A DNA stretch of 64,000 nucleotides from Marinifilum sp. N1E240 (GTDB taxonomy: Bacteria > Bacteroidota > Bacteroidia > Bacteroidales > Marinifilaceae): NCBI RefSeq assembly GCF_009295825.1, contig NZ_WHKF01000002.1:868001-932000 (forward strand), written 5' to 3'. This document shows, in pieces, positions 16,909-26,271 of this stretch; within the stretch, counting starts at the first letter, position 1; every line of letters starts with the position of its first letter. The notes under the pieces are model-generated. The model did no database searches. It had not been told where the DNA came from and saw only the letters and a list, made by a program, of their open reading frames with translations. A program made the position numbers and the translations under genes.

Positions 16909-17055
16909 CTAAACCAAAACCGGTAGGAAATAAAAGTACACAACTACCGATACTATTATAATAGATAATAAAAGAAAGAGTAACACTAAAAAAGGCAAAT
17001 CTTCATCTATATTTGGATAAATGATCTGAAGGGTTTGTCGTAAATATTGTCTCAT
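16909..17055 (-). CDS. Possible 48-residue single-span membrane protein, antisense within the cob operon
   Basis: An ATG-to-TAG frame on the minus strand fills most of the 199-bp cobS-cobC gap. It encodes a soluble 18-20-residue head (MRQYLRQTLQIIYPNIDED) followed by one long hydrophobic helix (about 21-48). The composition is typical of a true small membrane protein rather than random AT-rich translation. No Shine-Dalgarno or clear promoter was seen. If real, it opposes the operon's direction. It is too short to identify. Confidence 0.35.
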   Translation of the reverse strand: MRQYLRQTLQIIYPNIDEDLPFLVLLFLLLSIIIVSVVVYFYFLPVLV

Positions 17056-17106
17056 TTGTAGGGGATTGAGTGTTGCAATTCGAAATATACGTAAACTAAA
17101 TAGAAC

Positions 17107-17637
17107 ATGGAAATATATTTAATCCGTCACACGAAAGTAGCAGTAGAACAAGGAGTTTGCTACGGACAAAAAGATGTTGACTTAGCAGAAAGCTATCCTG
17201 TGGAGTTGGAAGCTTTAAAGGAAAAGCTAAAGGGAATCGAATTCGATCAAATTTTTACAAGCCCTTTAAACCGAGCAAAGAAATTGGCTACTGATATTTT
17301 TGGAGATAAGGTTCAGGAAGAAAAGCGATTAATGGAATTGAACTTTGGCGATTGGGAAGGTAAAGTTTGGGATGAAATTAAAGATCCTTTATTTCCTGCC
17401 TGGATGGAAGATTTCGTAAACAAAAAATGTTCGAACGGAGAATCGTTTGTAATGCTTCGCGATCGTGTTTTGGAATTCTGGAACGAGGTGAAAGCCAAAG
17501 ATTGCGAACGAATTGCTATTTTCTCACATGGTGGTGTAATGCGTACCATTAACGCAATTGATAAAAACATCAAGCTGGAAGATTCATTCAACGAACCAAC
17601 ACCAGAATTTGGTGAAGTTGTTATCATTAAGGCATAA
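17107..17637 (+). CDS. cobC: Alpha-ribazole phosphatase (histidine phosphatase superfamily)
   Basis: A 176-residue phosphatase that removes the 5' phosphate from alpha-ribazole phosphate or adenosylcobalamin phosphate. Active-site features: IRHTKV with the phospho-accepting His at about residue 7, the FTSPLNRAKKLA segment, the acid residue in LMELNFGDWEGK and the second His in FSHGGVMR. The fold alone would also allow another phosphoglycerate mutase-like activity, but the place at the end of the cob operon points to CobC. A terminator follows. Confidence 0.9.
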   Translation: MEIYLIRHTKVAVEQGVCYGQKDVDLAESYPVELEALKEKLKGIEFDQIFTSPLNRAKKLATDIFGDKVQEEKRLMELNFGDWEGKVWDEIKDPLFPAWMEDFVNKKCSNGESFVMLRDRVLEFWNEVKAKDCERIAIFSHGGVMRTINAIDKNIKLEDSFNEPTPEFGEVVIIKA

Positions 17638-17658
17638 AGTAAGTTGTATAAGTACTTT

Positions 17659-17692
17659 AAAAGCAGAAATACTAAATGTTTCTGCTTTTTTG
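17659..17692 (+). terminator. Terminator of the cob operon
   Basis: Eleven-base stem AAAAGCAGAAA / TTTCTGCTTTT with a 9-base loop and T run. Confidence 0.88.
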
Positions 17693-17735
17693 TTTATACA
17701 TAATTGATTCTTTTCGACAATTATCTCAGTAATAC

Positions 17736-18079
17736 AAGCTTTTCAAGCCAACAAAGAGAGTGAAATTTCTGTCGAATGTGCTTTGCAAGCTTGCAAAGCA
17801 CATTTTCCTACAAAAAATAGAGACTGCAGACCTGCAAACGATATTCGATTTCGGTAGAATAGGCTTTGCAGGCTTAGTAATCTTATTCCTCGCCAATAAA
17901 ATAGGTATCACATGCTTGCAAACTACATTTTACTACAATCGAACCTGCTGTATAAGCTTGAAAAGTACATTCAATTATTGTGGAATTATCTTTGCATGAA
18001 TGCAAAGCACAGGCTACCCATTTTTCCTGGTCATTACAGGTGCAAATTTGTCATCAAGAAATAAAATACTATTTTAGCA
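17736..18079. repeat. Degenerate 42-bp tandem repeat array
   Basis: Eight diverged units begin at about 17736, 17788, 17827, 17869, 17912, 17954, 17996 and 18038; the last five steps are 42-43 bp. Each starts with a short imperfect dyad around a sequence like AAGCTTGCAAA and continues with an ACATTTTCCTACAAT-like stretch. One unit is extended to a perfect 30-bp palindrome at 17775-17804; another forms CTTTGCAT-GA-ATGCAAAG (17990-18007). Open frames of 79 codons (GTG start, 17760, plus strand) and 61 codons (minus strand) cross it only because a 42-bp period is 14 codons. The 466-bp gap between cobC and the next gene holds nothing else. Confidence 0.75.
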
Positions 18080-18103
18080 GGCAGAAATTAACAATAATTT
18101 TAC

Positions 18104-18973
18104 ATGAGAACGTTATTTGTTTCCTTATTTTGCTTGATTATTACGGCTTCCGCATGTACCGAGCGCATTACTTTCACACAAGAAAGTGTATTGCCGGAAT
18201 ATGCCGAAATTCATAGCAAAGATGACGTTCGTCCATTCGTAGATTCTAGTGTTACTCCTTATATATACACTAAGGTTATCTCCTTAAGAAAACTTCCTGT
18301 AAAAGAGAAAAAGGTAAAGTTTGTGGAGATGTTACTTCCATCAATTTTACTTGCCCAACATGAATTGAACCAGAAAATCAAGCGACTGGATCACATCGAA
18401 TCCTGGTTATTAGAACATCCAAATTACATTAAAAGCGATAGCTTGTTTTTATTCCAATTGTACGATCAATACAAATGCTCTGATCTAACAGAATTAAGAA
18501 ACAGATTAAAGCCACATCCGGCAAGTATTGTTTTAGGGCAAGCAGCATTGGAATCTGGTTGGGGATCTTCCAGATTTTTTCAGGAAGGGAATAATGTATT
18601 TGGAATTTGGTCTTATAATAAAGGAGAGAACAGAATTAAAGCCTTGGTAGGAAGAGATTCAATCAATATTTATGTGCGTAAATATCCAAGCATTGAGGCT
18701 TCGGTAAAAGATTACTATCAAACCATTGGAAGAGTTCATGCTTATAAGGAATTTAGACTTGAGAGAGTTGACAATGATGATCCTTATAAGTTGGTACCAT
18801 TATTGCACCGATATTCGGAAGTAGGTGATATCTATACAAAAAAACTACATAAGCTTATCAAGAATAACAATTTAACGAAGTATGACAATTATGCTATTAA
18901 TGTAAGCTTCATAAAAGAAGAAACCATGGAATTGGCGCAAATAAGTAGGTTTCATTTAAAAAGTCTTTATTGA
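18104..18973 (+). CDS. Glucosaminidase-domain lipoprotein (Bax-like)
   Basis: A 289-residue lipoprotein with lipobox ASAC (Cys18). The rest is a mannosyl-glycoprotein endo-beta-N-acetylglucosaminidase-type domain related to E. coli Bax: the catalytic Glu lies in GQAALESGWGSSRFFQEGNN, followed by VFGIWSYN and the YPSIEASVKDYYQTI motif. It is expected to cleave peptidoglycan glycan strands from the periplasmic face of the outer or inner membrane. Single-gene unit. The upstream 42-bp repeat array ends just before it and may contain its promoter. Confidence 0.9.
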   Translation: MRTLFVSLFCLIITASACTERITFTQESVLPEYAEIHSKDDVRPFVDSSVTPYIYTKVISLRKLPVKEKKVKFVEMLLPSILLAQHELNQKIKRLDHIESWLLEHPNYIKSDSLFLFQLYDQYKCSDLTELRNRLKPHPASIVLGQAALESGWGSSRFFQEGNNVFGIWSYNKGENRIKALVGRDSINIYVRKYPSIEASVKDYYQTIGRVHAYKEFRLERVDNDDPYKLVPLLHRYSEVGDIYTKKLHKLIKNNNLTKYDNYAINVSFIKEETMELAQISRFHLKSLY

Positions 18974-19078
18974 AGAATATTTTTAGCTTAATTCTATTTG
19001 ATTATTCTTTGAAATAGTTATTTTTAGGCTTGTTTTAGCGAAAAAAATTAAAATCAAATAATCATAAAATTCTAAAGT

Positions 19079-19813
19079 ATGAAAAAGTTTATTTTATTTA
19101 TTGCAGTATGTTTTTGTGTTTCAAGTGTATTTGCACAATCAGCTGCACAATTAAAAAATGAAGGAAACGCAGCCTTAAAATCAAAAGATTATAAGACAGC
19201 AATTGAGAAATATGAAGCATTTTTAGGTGCTGAAGATACAGTTGAAGATAATGCTTTAGTTTTTAATACTGGCTATAGTGCTAGTAAGATTAAAGATTAT
19301 GCAAAAGCTGAAAAGTACTTTGCTCAATCGGTTGCTAACAACTATAAATTGTCAAAATCATACCAATATCTTGCTTTGATGCTTAAAAAGCAGAAGAAAA
19401 TGGACGAAATGGTTGCTACATTGCAAAAAGGGATCGAAGCTTGTCCAACTAAAAACTCTAAATTAGTTGCTACACTTACAAAACATTATTTAAAAGGTGG
19501 ACAAGTAGCTCAGAAAGCAAACAAAATGGATAAGGCTGAAGAATTGTACAAAAAAGCAAGCGAAGGAAAATCGAAGTACCAACCAGACGCATTGCTTGGA
19601 TTAGGTATGTTATACTTCAACCAAGGTGCAACTATCATGCAAAAAGCTAATCCTATTGCAAATACTGAACCTGAAAAATTTAAAGCTGAATCAGCTAAAG
19701 CTCAGGGTTTCTACAAGAAAGCAATTGCTGAATTAGCTAAAGCAAAAGCTCTTGCTCCAGCGAGAGAAGATATTACAAAAACAATGGCTACTGTTAAAGC
19801 TGAGATTAAGTAA
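19079..19813 (+). CDS. Secreted tetratricopeptide-repeat protein
   Basis: A 244-residue exported protein with a Sec signal peptide ending near FAQS (about residue 20). TPR-type helical pairs fill residues about 22-235, such as LKNEGNAALKSKDYKTAIEKYEAFL and YAKAEKYFAQSVANNYKLSKSYQYLALML. TPR domains are protein-binding scaffolds, so it likely acts in the periplasm as an adaptor; the partner is unknown. It resembles the longer TPR protein at 32653-33828 in signal peptide and layout. A terminator follows. Confidence 0.88.
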   Translation: MKKFILFIAVCFCVSSVFAQSAAQLKNEGNAALKSKDYKTAIEKYEAFLGAEDTVEDNALVFNTGYSASKIKDYAKAEKYFAQSVANNYKLSKSYQYLALMLKKQKKMDEMVATLQKGIEACPTKNSKLVATLTKHYLKGGQVAQKANKMDKAEELYKKASEGKSKYQPDALLGLGMLYFNQGATIMQKANPIANTEPEKFKAESAKAQGFYKKAIAELAKAKALAPAREDITKTMATVKAEIK

Positions 19814-19836
19814 TTTCTTAGACAAAATATAAATAG

Positions 19837-19868
19837 AAAGGGATACCTAAATTAGGTATCCCTTTTTT
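19837..19868 (+). terminator. Terminator after the TPR gene
   Basis: Stem AAAGGGATACCT / AGGTATCCCTTT with a 5-base loop, then a T run. Confidence 0.88.
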
Positions 19869-19910
19869 GTTTTTTACCGTATAGATAAATGTATATTCAT
19901 ACGCTGAAAA

Positions 19911-20390
19911 ATGAAAATGAATTCACATCATATCAAATATTGGTTGATAAAAAGCACACTGTTAAGTATGCTTTTGGCGTATTCATTCTTTTCTTTTTCT
20001 GAAGAGCATTTAAACAACAAGGAGAAATTCGATCTGCATTCCATCAATTTCGTTCAGAAATCAATAGATGTAAGTAAATCTGATGAATCTCTTTACTTTT
20101 CTTTAAAAGCCTATTCTCAACTTGGGCTTAATACTGTAAATATCTATTTCGAATCTCCATCTGGAGAAGAAATCATACAAACTTCGTGTACTAATAAAAA
20201 GAAAACGAAGGTTGGATTGCTTTTAGGACGAATCTTATTCAAAAAGAAATCAGAATCTGGTGTTTGGAAAATCAATAAAATTGTAATTGAAGATTTAAAC
20301 GGAAACCTAAAAACCTTCGACAAAGCATTCCTGATTGAAAATAAGTTTACTCACACTCTACGAATAAACAGTGGCAAACTAAGGAGATAA
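19911..20390 (+). CDS. Exported protein of unknown function
   Basis: A 159-residue protein with an N-terminal hydrophobic signal segment (about residues 10-30) and a beta-rich mature part of about 125 residues. The alternating strands and the phrase VNIYFESPSGEEI suggest an immunoglobulin-like sandwich, but no family is recognised. The ATG at 19911 is used; a second Met at 19917 is an alternative. It follows a terminator and so has its own promoter. Confidence 0.65.
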   Translation: MKMNSHHIKYWLIKSTLLSMLLAYSFFSFSEEHLNNKEKFDLHSINFVQKSIDVSKSDESLYFSLKAYSQLGLNTVNIYFESPSGEEIIQTSCTNKKKTKVGLLLGRILFKKKSESGVWKINKIVIEDLNGNLKTFDKAFLIENKFTHTLRINSGKLRR

Positions 20391-20593
20391 TTCTTAGCCT
20401 ATATCCTTACAAATCAAGAAATATTCCTTTATTTATTTTTATTCTTAATTAATAGTAGCTCAGTCAAATACCTATTTGCTTCTAGTTTTTCATCAATTAA
20501 GCTAAAATCATCGCATCAATTATTCGCATCTTTGCACTTACAAAATACTTACAAGCGACTAAATGTCGCATCACAACAAAACAAATAAAAAAA

Positions 20594-22855
20594 ATGGCTA
20601 AAATAAGTGCAAACGATGCCTTAAAGTACCATTCTGAGGGTCGCCCAGGAAAAATTGAAGTAATACCAACAAAACCATATCGTACTCAGCGCGATTTGGC
20701 ATTAGCGTATAGTCCGGGAGTTGCTGATCCTTGTCTTGAAATTGAAAAAAATCCAGCAGATGCATACAAATATACTGGAAAAGGAAATCTTGTTGCAGTA
20801 ATATCTAACGGAACTGCTGTACTTGGGCTTGGGAATATTGGAGCTCTGGCGGGAAAACCTGTAATGGAAGGAAAAGGTCTTCTTTTTAAAATTTTCGCAG
20901 ATATTGATGTATTCGATATTGAAGTTGATGCTACTGATGTAGATAAGTTTATTGATACTGTAAAAGCAATTGCGCCGACTTTTGGTGGAATTAATCTTGA
21001 AGATATTAAAGCGCCTGAGTGCTTCGAAATAGAGGAACGCCTTAAAAAGGAATTGGATATTCCTGTTATGCATGATGATCAGCACGGAACAGCAATTATT
21101 TCGGCAGCTGGATTGTTAAATGCATTGGAGATTGGAAATAAAAAAATAGAAGATGTAAAAGTGGTTGTAAACGGCGCTGGTGCAGCTGCGGTATCCTGTA
21201 CAAAGCTTTACATATCATTAGGAGTAAAGCCTGAGAATGTAATCATGTGTGATAGCCGTGGGGTTATCAATTCGAAACGAACTGATTTGAATTCTCAAAA
21301 GAAACAGTTCATTACTCAAAGGGATGTGAACACTCTTGAGGAAGCAATTATTGGCTCTGATGTGTTTTTAGGATTATCTGTTGGAGGAATCATGAGCAAG
21401 GAAATGGTTCTTACAATGGCTGAGAATCCTATCGTTTTTGCATTGGCAAATCCTGATCCTGAAATTTCATATAATGATGCATTCGATGCTCGTAAAGATG
21501 TGATAGTGGCAACAGGAAGATCAGATTATCCTAATCAGATCAATAACGTATTAGGTTTTCCTTATATTTTTAGAGGAGCTTTAGATGTTAGAGCAACAGC
21601 AATTAACGAAGAAATGAAAATTGCTTCCGTTCATGCAATTGCAAAACTAGCAAAAGAAGCAGTTCCGGAATCTGTTCATGCAGCCTATAACGAAGCCAAT
21701 ATCGTATTCGGGCGCCATTACATCATTCCTAAGGCTATGGATCCTAGATTGGTATCTTGTGTAGCCGTAGCTGTTGCTAAAGCAGCAGTAGAATCTGGAG
21801 TTGCACAAAAAAAAATTACGGACTGGGATGCTTATGCGGAAGAATTAAAGCAACGTTTAGGTGTAGAAAATGAATTGCTTCGATCTGTTTTCAACAAAGC
21901 AAAAAGATTCCCAAAACGTGTTGTATTTGCCGAAGGTAACAACTTTAATGTATTAAAAGCTGCTCAAATTGCTATTCATGAAGGAATTGCAAAACCGATT
22001 ATTCTTGGTAATCCAGATAACATACAGCGCATAATAAAAGAAAACGATTTAGATCTCGAAGGTGCGGATATTATCGATGTTCGTTGTGAAAAGGAGAGAG
22101 CCAGAAGAAATTCTTACGCTGATATTCTTTGTGAAAAAAGAGGTCGTAAAGGCTTAACCCACAAAGAAGCTGTCGAAAAAATGTTCGATCGCAACTATTT
22201 TGGTGCAATGATGGTTGAAAACGGAGATGCTGATGCATTTATATCAGGCTATGCAACCAGATATTTCGAAGCTTTAAAAATTGCAAGTAAAGTAATTGGT
22301 ATAGAGGAAGGAATGAAAACTTTGGTTGGCATGAACATTATCATGACCAAAAAAGGACCACTATTCTTTGCTGATACGACTGTGAATTCAGAACCTACTC
22401 CAGAATCATTGGTTGATACTACTTTAAGTACGGCCAGAGCATTAAAATCATTTAATGTTGATCCTGTAATGGCAATGGTATCCTATTCTAACTTTGGTTC
22501 AGTTCGCAAAGGAAGTCCGGTAAGAGCCAATAAAGCCATCGAATTGTTACACGATAATCATCCTGAATTGGCGGTTGATGGAGAAATGCAGTTGAATTTT
22601 GCCTTAGACAAGAACCTGAGAGATGAAACATTCGCTTTTAACAAAATTAAAGGTAAAGATGTGAATACCATCATTTTTCCTAACTTAAGTTCGGGAAATA
22701 TTGCATACAAATTAATGCAGGATTTGGGTGGTTCTGAAAATATCGGTCCTATTTTGTTGGGAACAGCTAAACCATTCCATATTGTTCCTATGGGCTGTTC
22801 AGTAAGAGAAATTATCAACATGACAGCTATTGCTGTAGTTGATGCTCAAGGATAA
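20594..22855 (+). CDS. maeB: NADP-dependent malic enzyme with phosphotransacetylase-like domain
   Basis: A 753-residue MaeB-type enzyme that decarboxylates malate to pyruvate with NADP+ reduction. The N-terminal malic enzyme half (about 1-425) shows [39 protein letters not shown] and [10 protein letters not shown]. The NAD(P)-binding part contains [13 protein letters not shown]. Residues about 435-750 form a phosphate acetyltransferase-like domain, which in MaeB is usually a regulatory acetyl-CoA-sensing part rather than an active transferase. Length and order are normal. Single-gene unit. Confidence 0.95.
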   Translation: MAKISANDALKYHSEGRPGKIEVIPTKPYRTQRDLALAYSPGVADPCLEIEKNPADAYKYTGKGNLVAVISNGTAVLGLGNIGALAGKPVMEGKGLLFKIFADIDVFDIEVDATDVDKFIDTVKAIAPTFGGINLEDIKAPECFEIEERLKKELDIPVMHDDQHGTAIISAAGLLNALEIGNKKIEDVKVVVNGAGAAAVSCTKLYISLGVKPENVIMCDSRGVINSKRTDLNSQKKQFITQRDVNTLEEAIIGSDVFLGLSVGGIMSKEMVLTMAENPIVFALANPDPEISYNDAFDARKDVIVATGRSDYPNQINNVLGFPYIFRGALDVRATAINEEMKIASVHAIAKLAKEAVPESVHAAYNEANIVFGRHYIIPKAMDPRLVSCVAVAVAKAAVESGVAQKKITDWDAYAEELKQRLGVENELLRSVFNKAKRFPKRVVFAEGNNFNVLKAAQIAIHEGIAKPIILGNPDNIQRIIKENDLDLEGADIIDVRCEKERARRNSYADILCEKRGRKGLTHKEAVEKMFDRNYFGAMMVENGDADAFISGYATRYFEALKIASKVIGIEEGMKTLVGMNIIMTKKGPLFFADTTVNSEPTPESLVDTTLSTARALKSFNVDPVMAMVSYSNFGSVRKGSPVRANKAIELLHDNHPELAVDGEMQLNFALDKNLRDETFAFNKIKGKDVNTIIFPNLSSGNIAYKLMQDLGGSENIGPILLGTAKPFHIVPMGCSVREIINMTAIAVVDAQG

Positions 22856-22883
22856 ATAGTACATTTGTAATTGATATATAACT

Positions 22884-22920
22884 GAAAAGGGTGAAATTTA
22901 TTTTTCATCCTTTTCTTTCA
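22884..22920 (+). terminator. Terminator after maeB
   Basis: Stem GAAAAGGGTGAAA / TTTCATCCTTTTC with one G-T pair and a T-rich tail. Confidence 0.75.
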
Positions 22921-22933
22921 AGAATAATTTTAA

Positions 22934-23539
22934 ATGAGTGTAATTTACATACTTGATTTATTGGGAACACTTGTATTTGCAATTAGTGGAACCATGTCAG
23001 CAGCCAATAAAAAGTTGGATTTGTTTGGAGCTTATTTCACTGGATTTATAACGGCTATTGGTGGTGGAACCCTTCGGGACGTTATATTGGGAAATTTCCC
23101 CGTTGGTTGGATCAGCGATTTGAATTACATGATTGTAATTAGTTTAGGGGTACTGCTTACTTTTCTGTTTCAGCAATATATCAAGCAACTTAAACACACT
23201 CTTTTTCTTTTTGATACCATAGGAATAGGTGTTTTTACCATTATTGGTATCGAAAAATCACTAAGCTTAGGAATTCATCCTTTTTTATCCATTATTATGG
23301 GCTTATTTTCTGCGGTAATGGGCGGTGTTATTCGTGATACTTTGTGTAATGATATTCCATTAATATTCAGGAAAGAGATTTATGCTACAGCCTGTTTATT
23401 AGGTGGTGTTTTATTTATAATATTAGATCATTTTCACATTAATTCATCAGTAAATCAAAGCATTACCATTATTTGTATTATTGTATTCCGAATTTTGTGT
23501 ATCCGATTTAAGATCTCATTACCCGTTTTAAAAACGTAG
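22934..23539 (+). CDS. TRIC-type cation channel family protein (UPF0126/YicG)
   Basis: A 201-residue membrane protein made of two homologous three-helix halves plus a seventh helix, as in prokaryotic trimeric intracellular cation channels. Signature GGGTLRDVILG lies in the first half (about 46-56) and GGVIRDTLCND in the second (about 130-140). Prokaryotic TRIC proteins conduct K+ or Na+; the E. coli relative YicG has been linked to glycine transport, so the solute is uncertain. No co-transcribed neighbour is obvious. Confidence 0.92.
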   Translation: MSVIYILDLLGTLVFAISGTMSAANKKLDLFGAYFTGFITAIGGGTLRDVILGNFPVGWISDLNYMIVISLGVLLTFLFQQYIKQLKHTLFLFDTIGIGVFTIIGIEKSLSLGIHPFLSIIMGLFSAVMGGVIRDTLCNDIPLIFRKEIYATACLLGGVLFIILDHFHINSSVNQSITIICIIVFRILCIRFKISLPVLKT

Positions 23540-23614
23540 GAATCAGAATCATTCTAGTTTCTTTTAAGCAGCTAATTTCGTATATTTAGTTAGCTCGCAT
23601 GAAAATAGATTAGA

Positions 23615-25102
23615 ATGGCTAAAAACATAGAATTAATTCCCGTAAAAAAGCAAGTTCTTCATTTTACACCTGATGATTCAAGGGTAGTAACTCGATTTTT
23701 CACGCCTGGTAATTTAAAGCGAATTGAAAATATTTTTGATCGTATTTTACTTTTATCCGATAAAGAAGCAAATCAAATTTTAAATGAAACGATTAAAAAC
23801 TTTACAAATCGTCACAGAAACATCAAAAGAATTTTTAAGGATAATTTCGATCAAATAATTAAAGAAACTCAATTTACGAATGATTTTTCTTTGGATCAGA
23901 AATTACTGATTGGATCTTACTTTACAATGGAGTATTCCATTGAATCAGCCGCATTATTTAATCCTTCAATTGTGTTACATCCAGAACAAATTGGCACAAA
24001 ATCCGATAGATTAAAAGTTTTATTAAGCTTTAGAGCTGTTGGAGAAGGACATATTTCTTCTATTGTTTTTAGAAGAGGAATTATTAAATCTAATGGCAAC
24101 TTAGCTGTTCAAAAAAACAGTGCATTGGTTGAAAGGGTAGATCGAATTCCTGATCCTTCCTATCTCAAATGTGACTTTACGCTAAAATTAAAGGAATTAG
24201 GTTCATTCGAATCGGTAACTAAAATTTTGGATAATCTACTTGATGAATTCACTTTTGAAGAATTACAGGAGTCTATAAGCCTGTTTCGAAAAAAGAAAAA
24301 GTTAAGGCATAAAAAAATTAGTCGTACTTGTGAAGAAGCTATCGAAACACTTTTATGGCTTGCTAATGCCAATTACGAAATAAAATTTTCATCGGAATTG
24401 GATATTAGCGCAAGAGTAATTTTTCCTGTATCAACAAATGAAATTAAAGGAGTTGAAGATGCTCGTTTTGTTTTATTTAAGAATGGAAATGGAGCCGGAA
24501 AAAATGTTTATTACGCAACCTATACAGCTTACAATGGCTTCACAGCATTGCCTCAATTGATTGAAACAGTTGATTTTTGTCATTTTAAGGTTTCGGTTTT
24601 ATTAGGCGAAGGTTCCAAAGGCAAAGGTATGGCTATTTTCCCTCGAAAAATCAATGGCAAATATGTTACCATATCCCGAAATGATAATGAGAATCTTTAT
24701 ATCATGTTTTCCAATAATATAAAGCATTGGGAGAATCCTATTCTTCTAAAGCCGCCTTCATTTTACTGGGAATTTTTCCAGATTGGGAATTGTGGTTCTC
24801 CAATCGAAACTGAGAAAGGTTGGTTGCTTCTAATTCATGGAGTAGGACCAGTTCGAACCTATACCATAAGTGCAATTTTATTAGATATAGATGATCCTAC
24901 CAAAGTTATTGGATTACTAAAAGATCCATTCCTGATTCCTGATGAAAAGGAGCGAAATGGCTATGTTCCAAATGTTGTTTATTCTTGTGGGGCAATTTTG
25001 CATGACGATTTATTAATATTACCATATGCAATGGCTGATTCCAGATCAGGAATTGCTTCATTAAATATCAACGATCTATTCTCAAAAATGATCTATTACT
25101 AA
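23615..25102 (+). CDS. GH130-family mannoside phosphorylase or hydrolase, long form
   Basis: A 495-residue protein of the glycoside hydrolase 130 fold, a five-bladed propeller acting on beta-mannosides. The catalytic Asp lies in the signature GVEDAR (D282). Other family segments are KINGKYVTISRNDNE, GNCGSPIETEKGWLLL and NGYVPNVVYSCG. An alpha-helical extension of about 100 residues precedes the propeller, making it much longer than the GH130 at 26272-27309. No signal peptide, so it acts in the cytoplasm. It faces the GT4/GH130 genes and its stop overlaps theirs by four bases. Whether it uses phosphate cannot be decided by eye. Confidence 0.88.
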   Translation: MAKNIELIPVKKQVLHFTPDDSRVVTRFFTPGNLKRIENIFDRILLLSDKEANQILNETIKNFTNRHRNIKRIFKDNFDQIIKETQFTNDFSLDQKLLIGSYFTMEYSIESAALFNPSIVLHPEQIGTKSDRLKVLLSFRAVGEGHISSIVFRRGIIKSNGNLAVQKNSALVERVDRIPDPSYLKCDFTLKLKELGSFESVTKILDNLLDEFTFEELQESISLFRKKKKLRHKKISRTCEEAIETLLWLANANYEIKFSSELDISARVIFPVSTNEIKGVEDARFVLFKNGNGAGKNVYYATYTAYNGFTALPQLIETVDFCHFKVSVLLGEGSKGKGMAIFPRKINGKYVTISRNDNENLYIMFSNNIKHWENPILLKPPSFYWEFFQIGNCGSPIETEKGWLLLIHGVGPVRTYTISAILLDIDDPTKVIGLLKDPFLIPDEKERNGYVPNVVYSCGAILHDDLLILPYAMADSRSGIASLNINDLFSKMIYY

Positions 25103-26265
25103 GATATAGCGTTAAATTTTTTATTCTTGTTTTTTGATCTACTCCTATAATAAAACTCGGCACCTGGTATTGGATCGTTTATCAGCTGAGCATACAAATC
25201 AATATGTCGTTGAGCTATTGTTGCCCAATTTCGATGTTTGTTGCTTTCTTTTATATTTTCCCGGAACTCATTTCTCAAATCATCATCTTGTAGTAATCTG
25301 GTTATTTGACTTATATATTCTTTATCCGATTCCGCATACAAACCTCCATTAACCTCAATAATCCAATTTTTAAAACTCTTTAAGTCTGATGTGATAACAG
25401 GTAACAATAAGGCTGAAGCTTGTGCTAGCACACCACTTTGACCACCTTTTGTATATGGTAGAGCTAAAACATCAGCAGCACTTAAAATTGTATCTAATGT
25501 ATATTGAGGAAACTTGCCATGTAAAACTTTAACATGTTTTTTCAAGCCGATATTATCAATGGATTGATATATTTCATCTTTATAATCAGAATGTTCATTA
25601 ATTCTACTTCTTGATGCTAATAATAATACCATATCATTGTTTTGTGCAACTAAATCGGGAAGAAGTGATATTATTTTCTCAAAATTCTTAGTTGAACGTA
25701 AATATCCTGCCAAGAGTAAAACTTTCTTATCTTCTAAATTTAACAAAGCCTTTGCATTGGGTATTAAGTCAACTTCTCTTACTCCATGTGGAATAACTAC
25801 TATTGGGTTAAGACATTCATAATTATTAATCAAAATTTCTTTCTGAAATGTTTCATGTACAATGATAGCAGAACTTAAATTTAAAATGTGTTGAACTATT
25901 ATCTTTTCTTCATATTTTAAATCATCAAAAACAGTATGTAAAGTTACAATAGTAGGCGTTTCAGCAAGTTGACATCTAATTAAGAACTCAATAATTTGAA
26001 CACCTCGTTGTTCTCCAAATAAACCAAATTCATGCTCAACATGCACCAAATCAGGCGTTAATCTTTCAACATAAAAGAAGAGCTTACCTGCAATATCTTT
26101 ATCTACAGGCGAATAGACTTCAAAAACATTATCTCCCTTGGCGCCAAGCTGACCCAACATTCTTATTTCCATCCCTTTTGCAGCAACCGCATTACTTAAA
26201 TATTGCGTGTAAGTTGCTATTCCACACTCCGTAGGCGGATAGGTTGATACATATGCAATTCTCAT
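25099..26265 (-). CDS. Glycosyltransferase family 4 protein
   Basis: A 388-residue GT-B fold transferase. N-terminal signature YPPTECGIATYTQYLS, typical of GT4 proteins encoded beside GH130 genes. The C-terminal donor-binding half holds LAGYLRSTKNFEKII, VKVLHGKFPQYTLDTILSAADVLALPY and KGGQSGVLAQASALLLPVI with the Glu-less variant of the EX7E region. It is likely to transfer mannose from GDP-mannose or a related sugar, inferred from the flanking GH130 genes. No signal peptide or membrane helix. The start lies 6 bp after the stop codon of the upstream GH130 gene. Confidence 0.88.
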   Translation of the reverse strand: MRIAYVSTYPPTECGIATYTQYLSNAVAAKGMEIRMLGQLGAKGDNVFEVYSPVDKDIAGKLFFYVERLTPDLVHVEHEFGLFGEQRGVQIIEFLIRCQLAETPTIVTLHTVFDDLKYEEKIIVQHILNLSSAIIVHETFQKEILINNYECLNPIVVIPHGVREVDLIPNAKALLNLEDKKVLLLAGYLRSTKNFEKIISLLPDLVAQNNDMVLLLASRSRINEHSDYKDEIYQSIDNIGLKKHVKVLHGKFPQYTLDTILSAADVLALPYTKGGQSGVLAQASALLLPVITSDLKSFKNWIIEVNGGLYAESDKEYISQITRLLQDDDLRNEFRENIKESNKHRNWATIAQRHIDLYAQLINDPIPGAEFYYRSRSKNKNKKFNAIS

Positions 26266-26271
26266 GATTTT

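Noticed and set aside
17760-17999. 79-codon frame across the 42-bp repeat array
   Set aside because: A GTG start and a period of 14 codons keep it open by repetition; the minus strand has a similar frame. No domain or coding bias supports a gene.
20702-21085. 127-codon frame antisense to maeB
   Set aside because: Inside the conserved malic enzyme domain and rich in Ile, Asn and Phe from AT-rich shadow reading.
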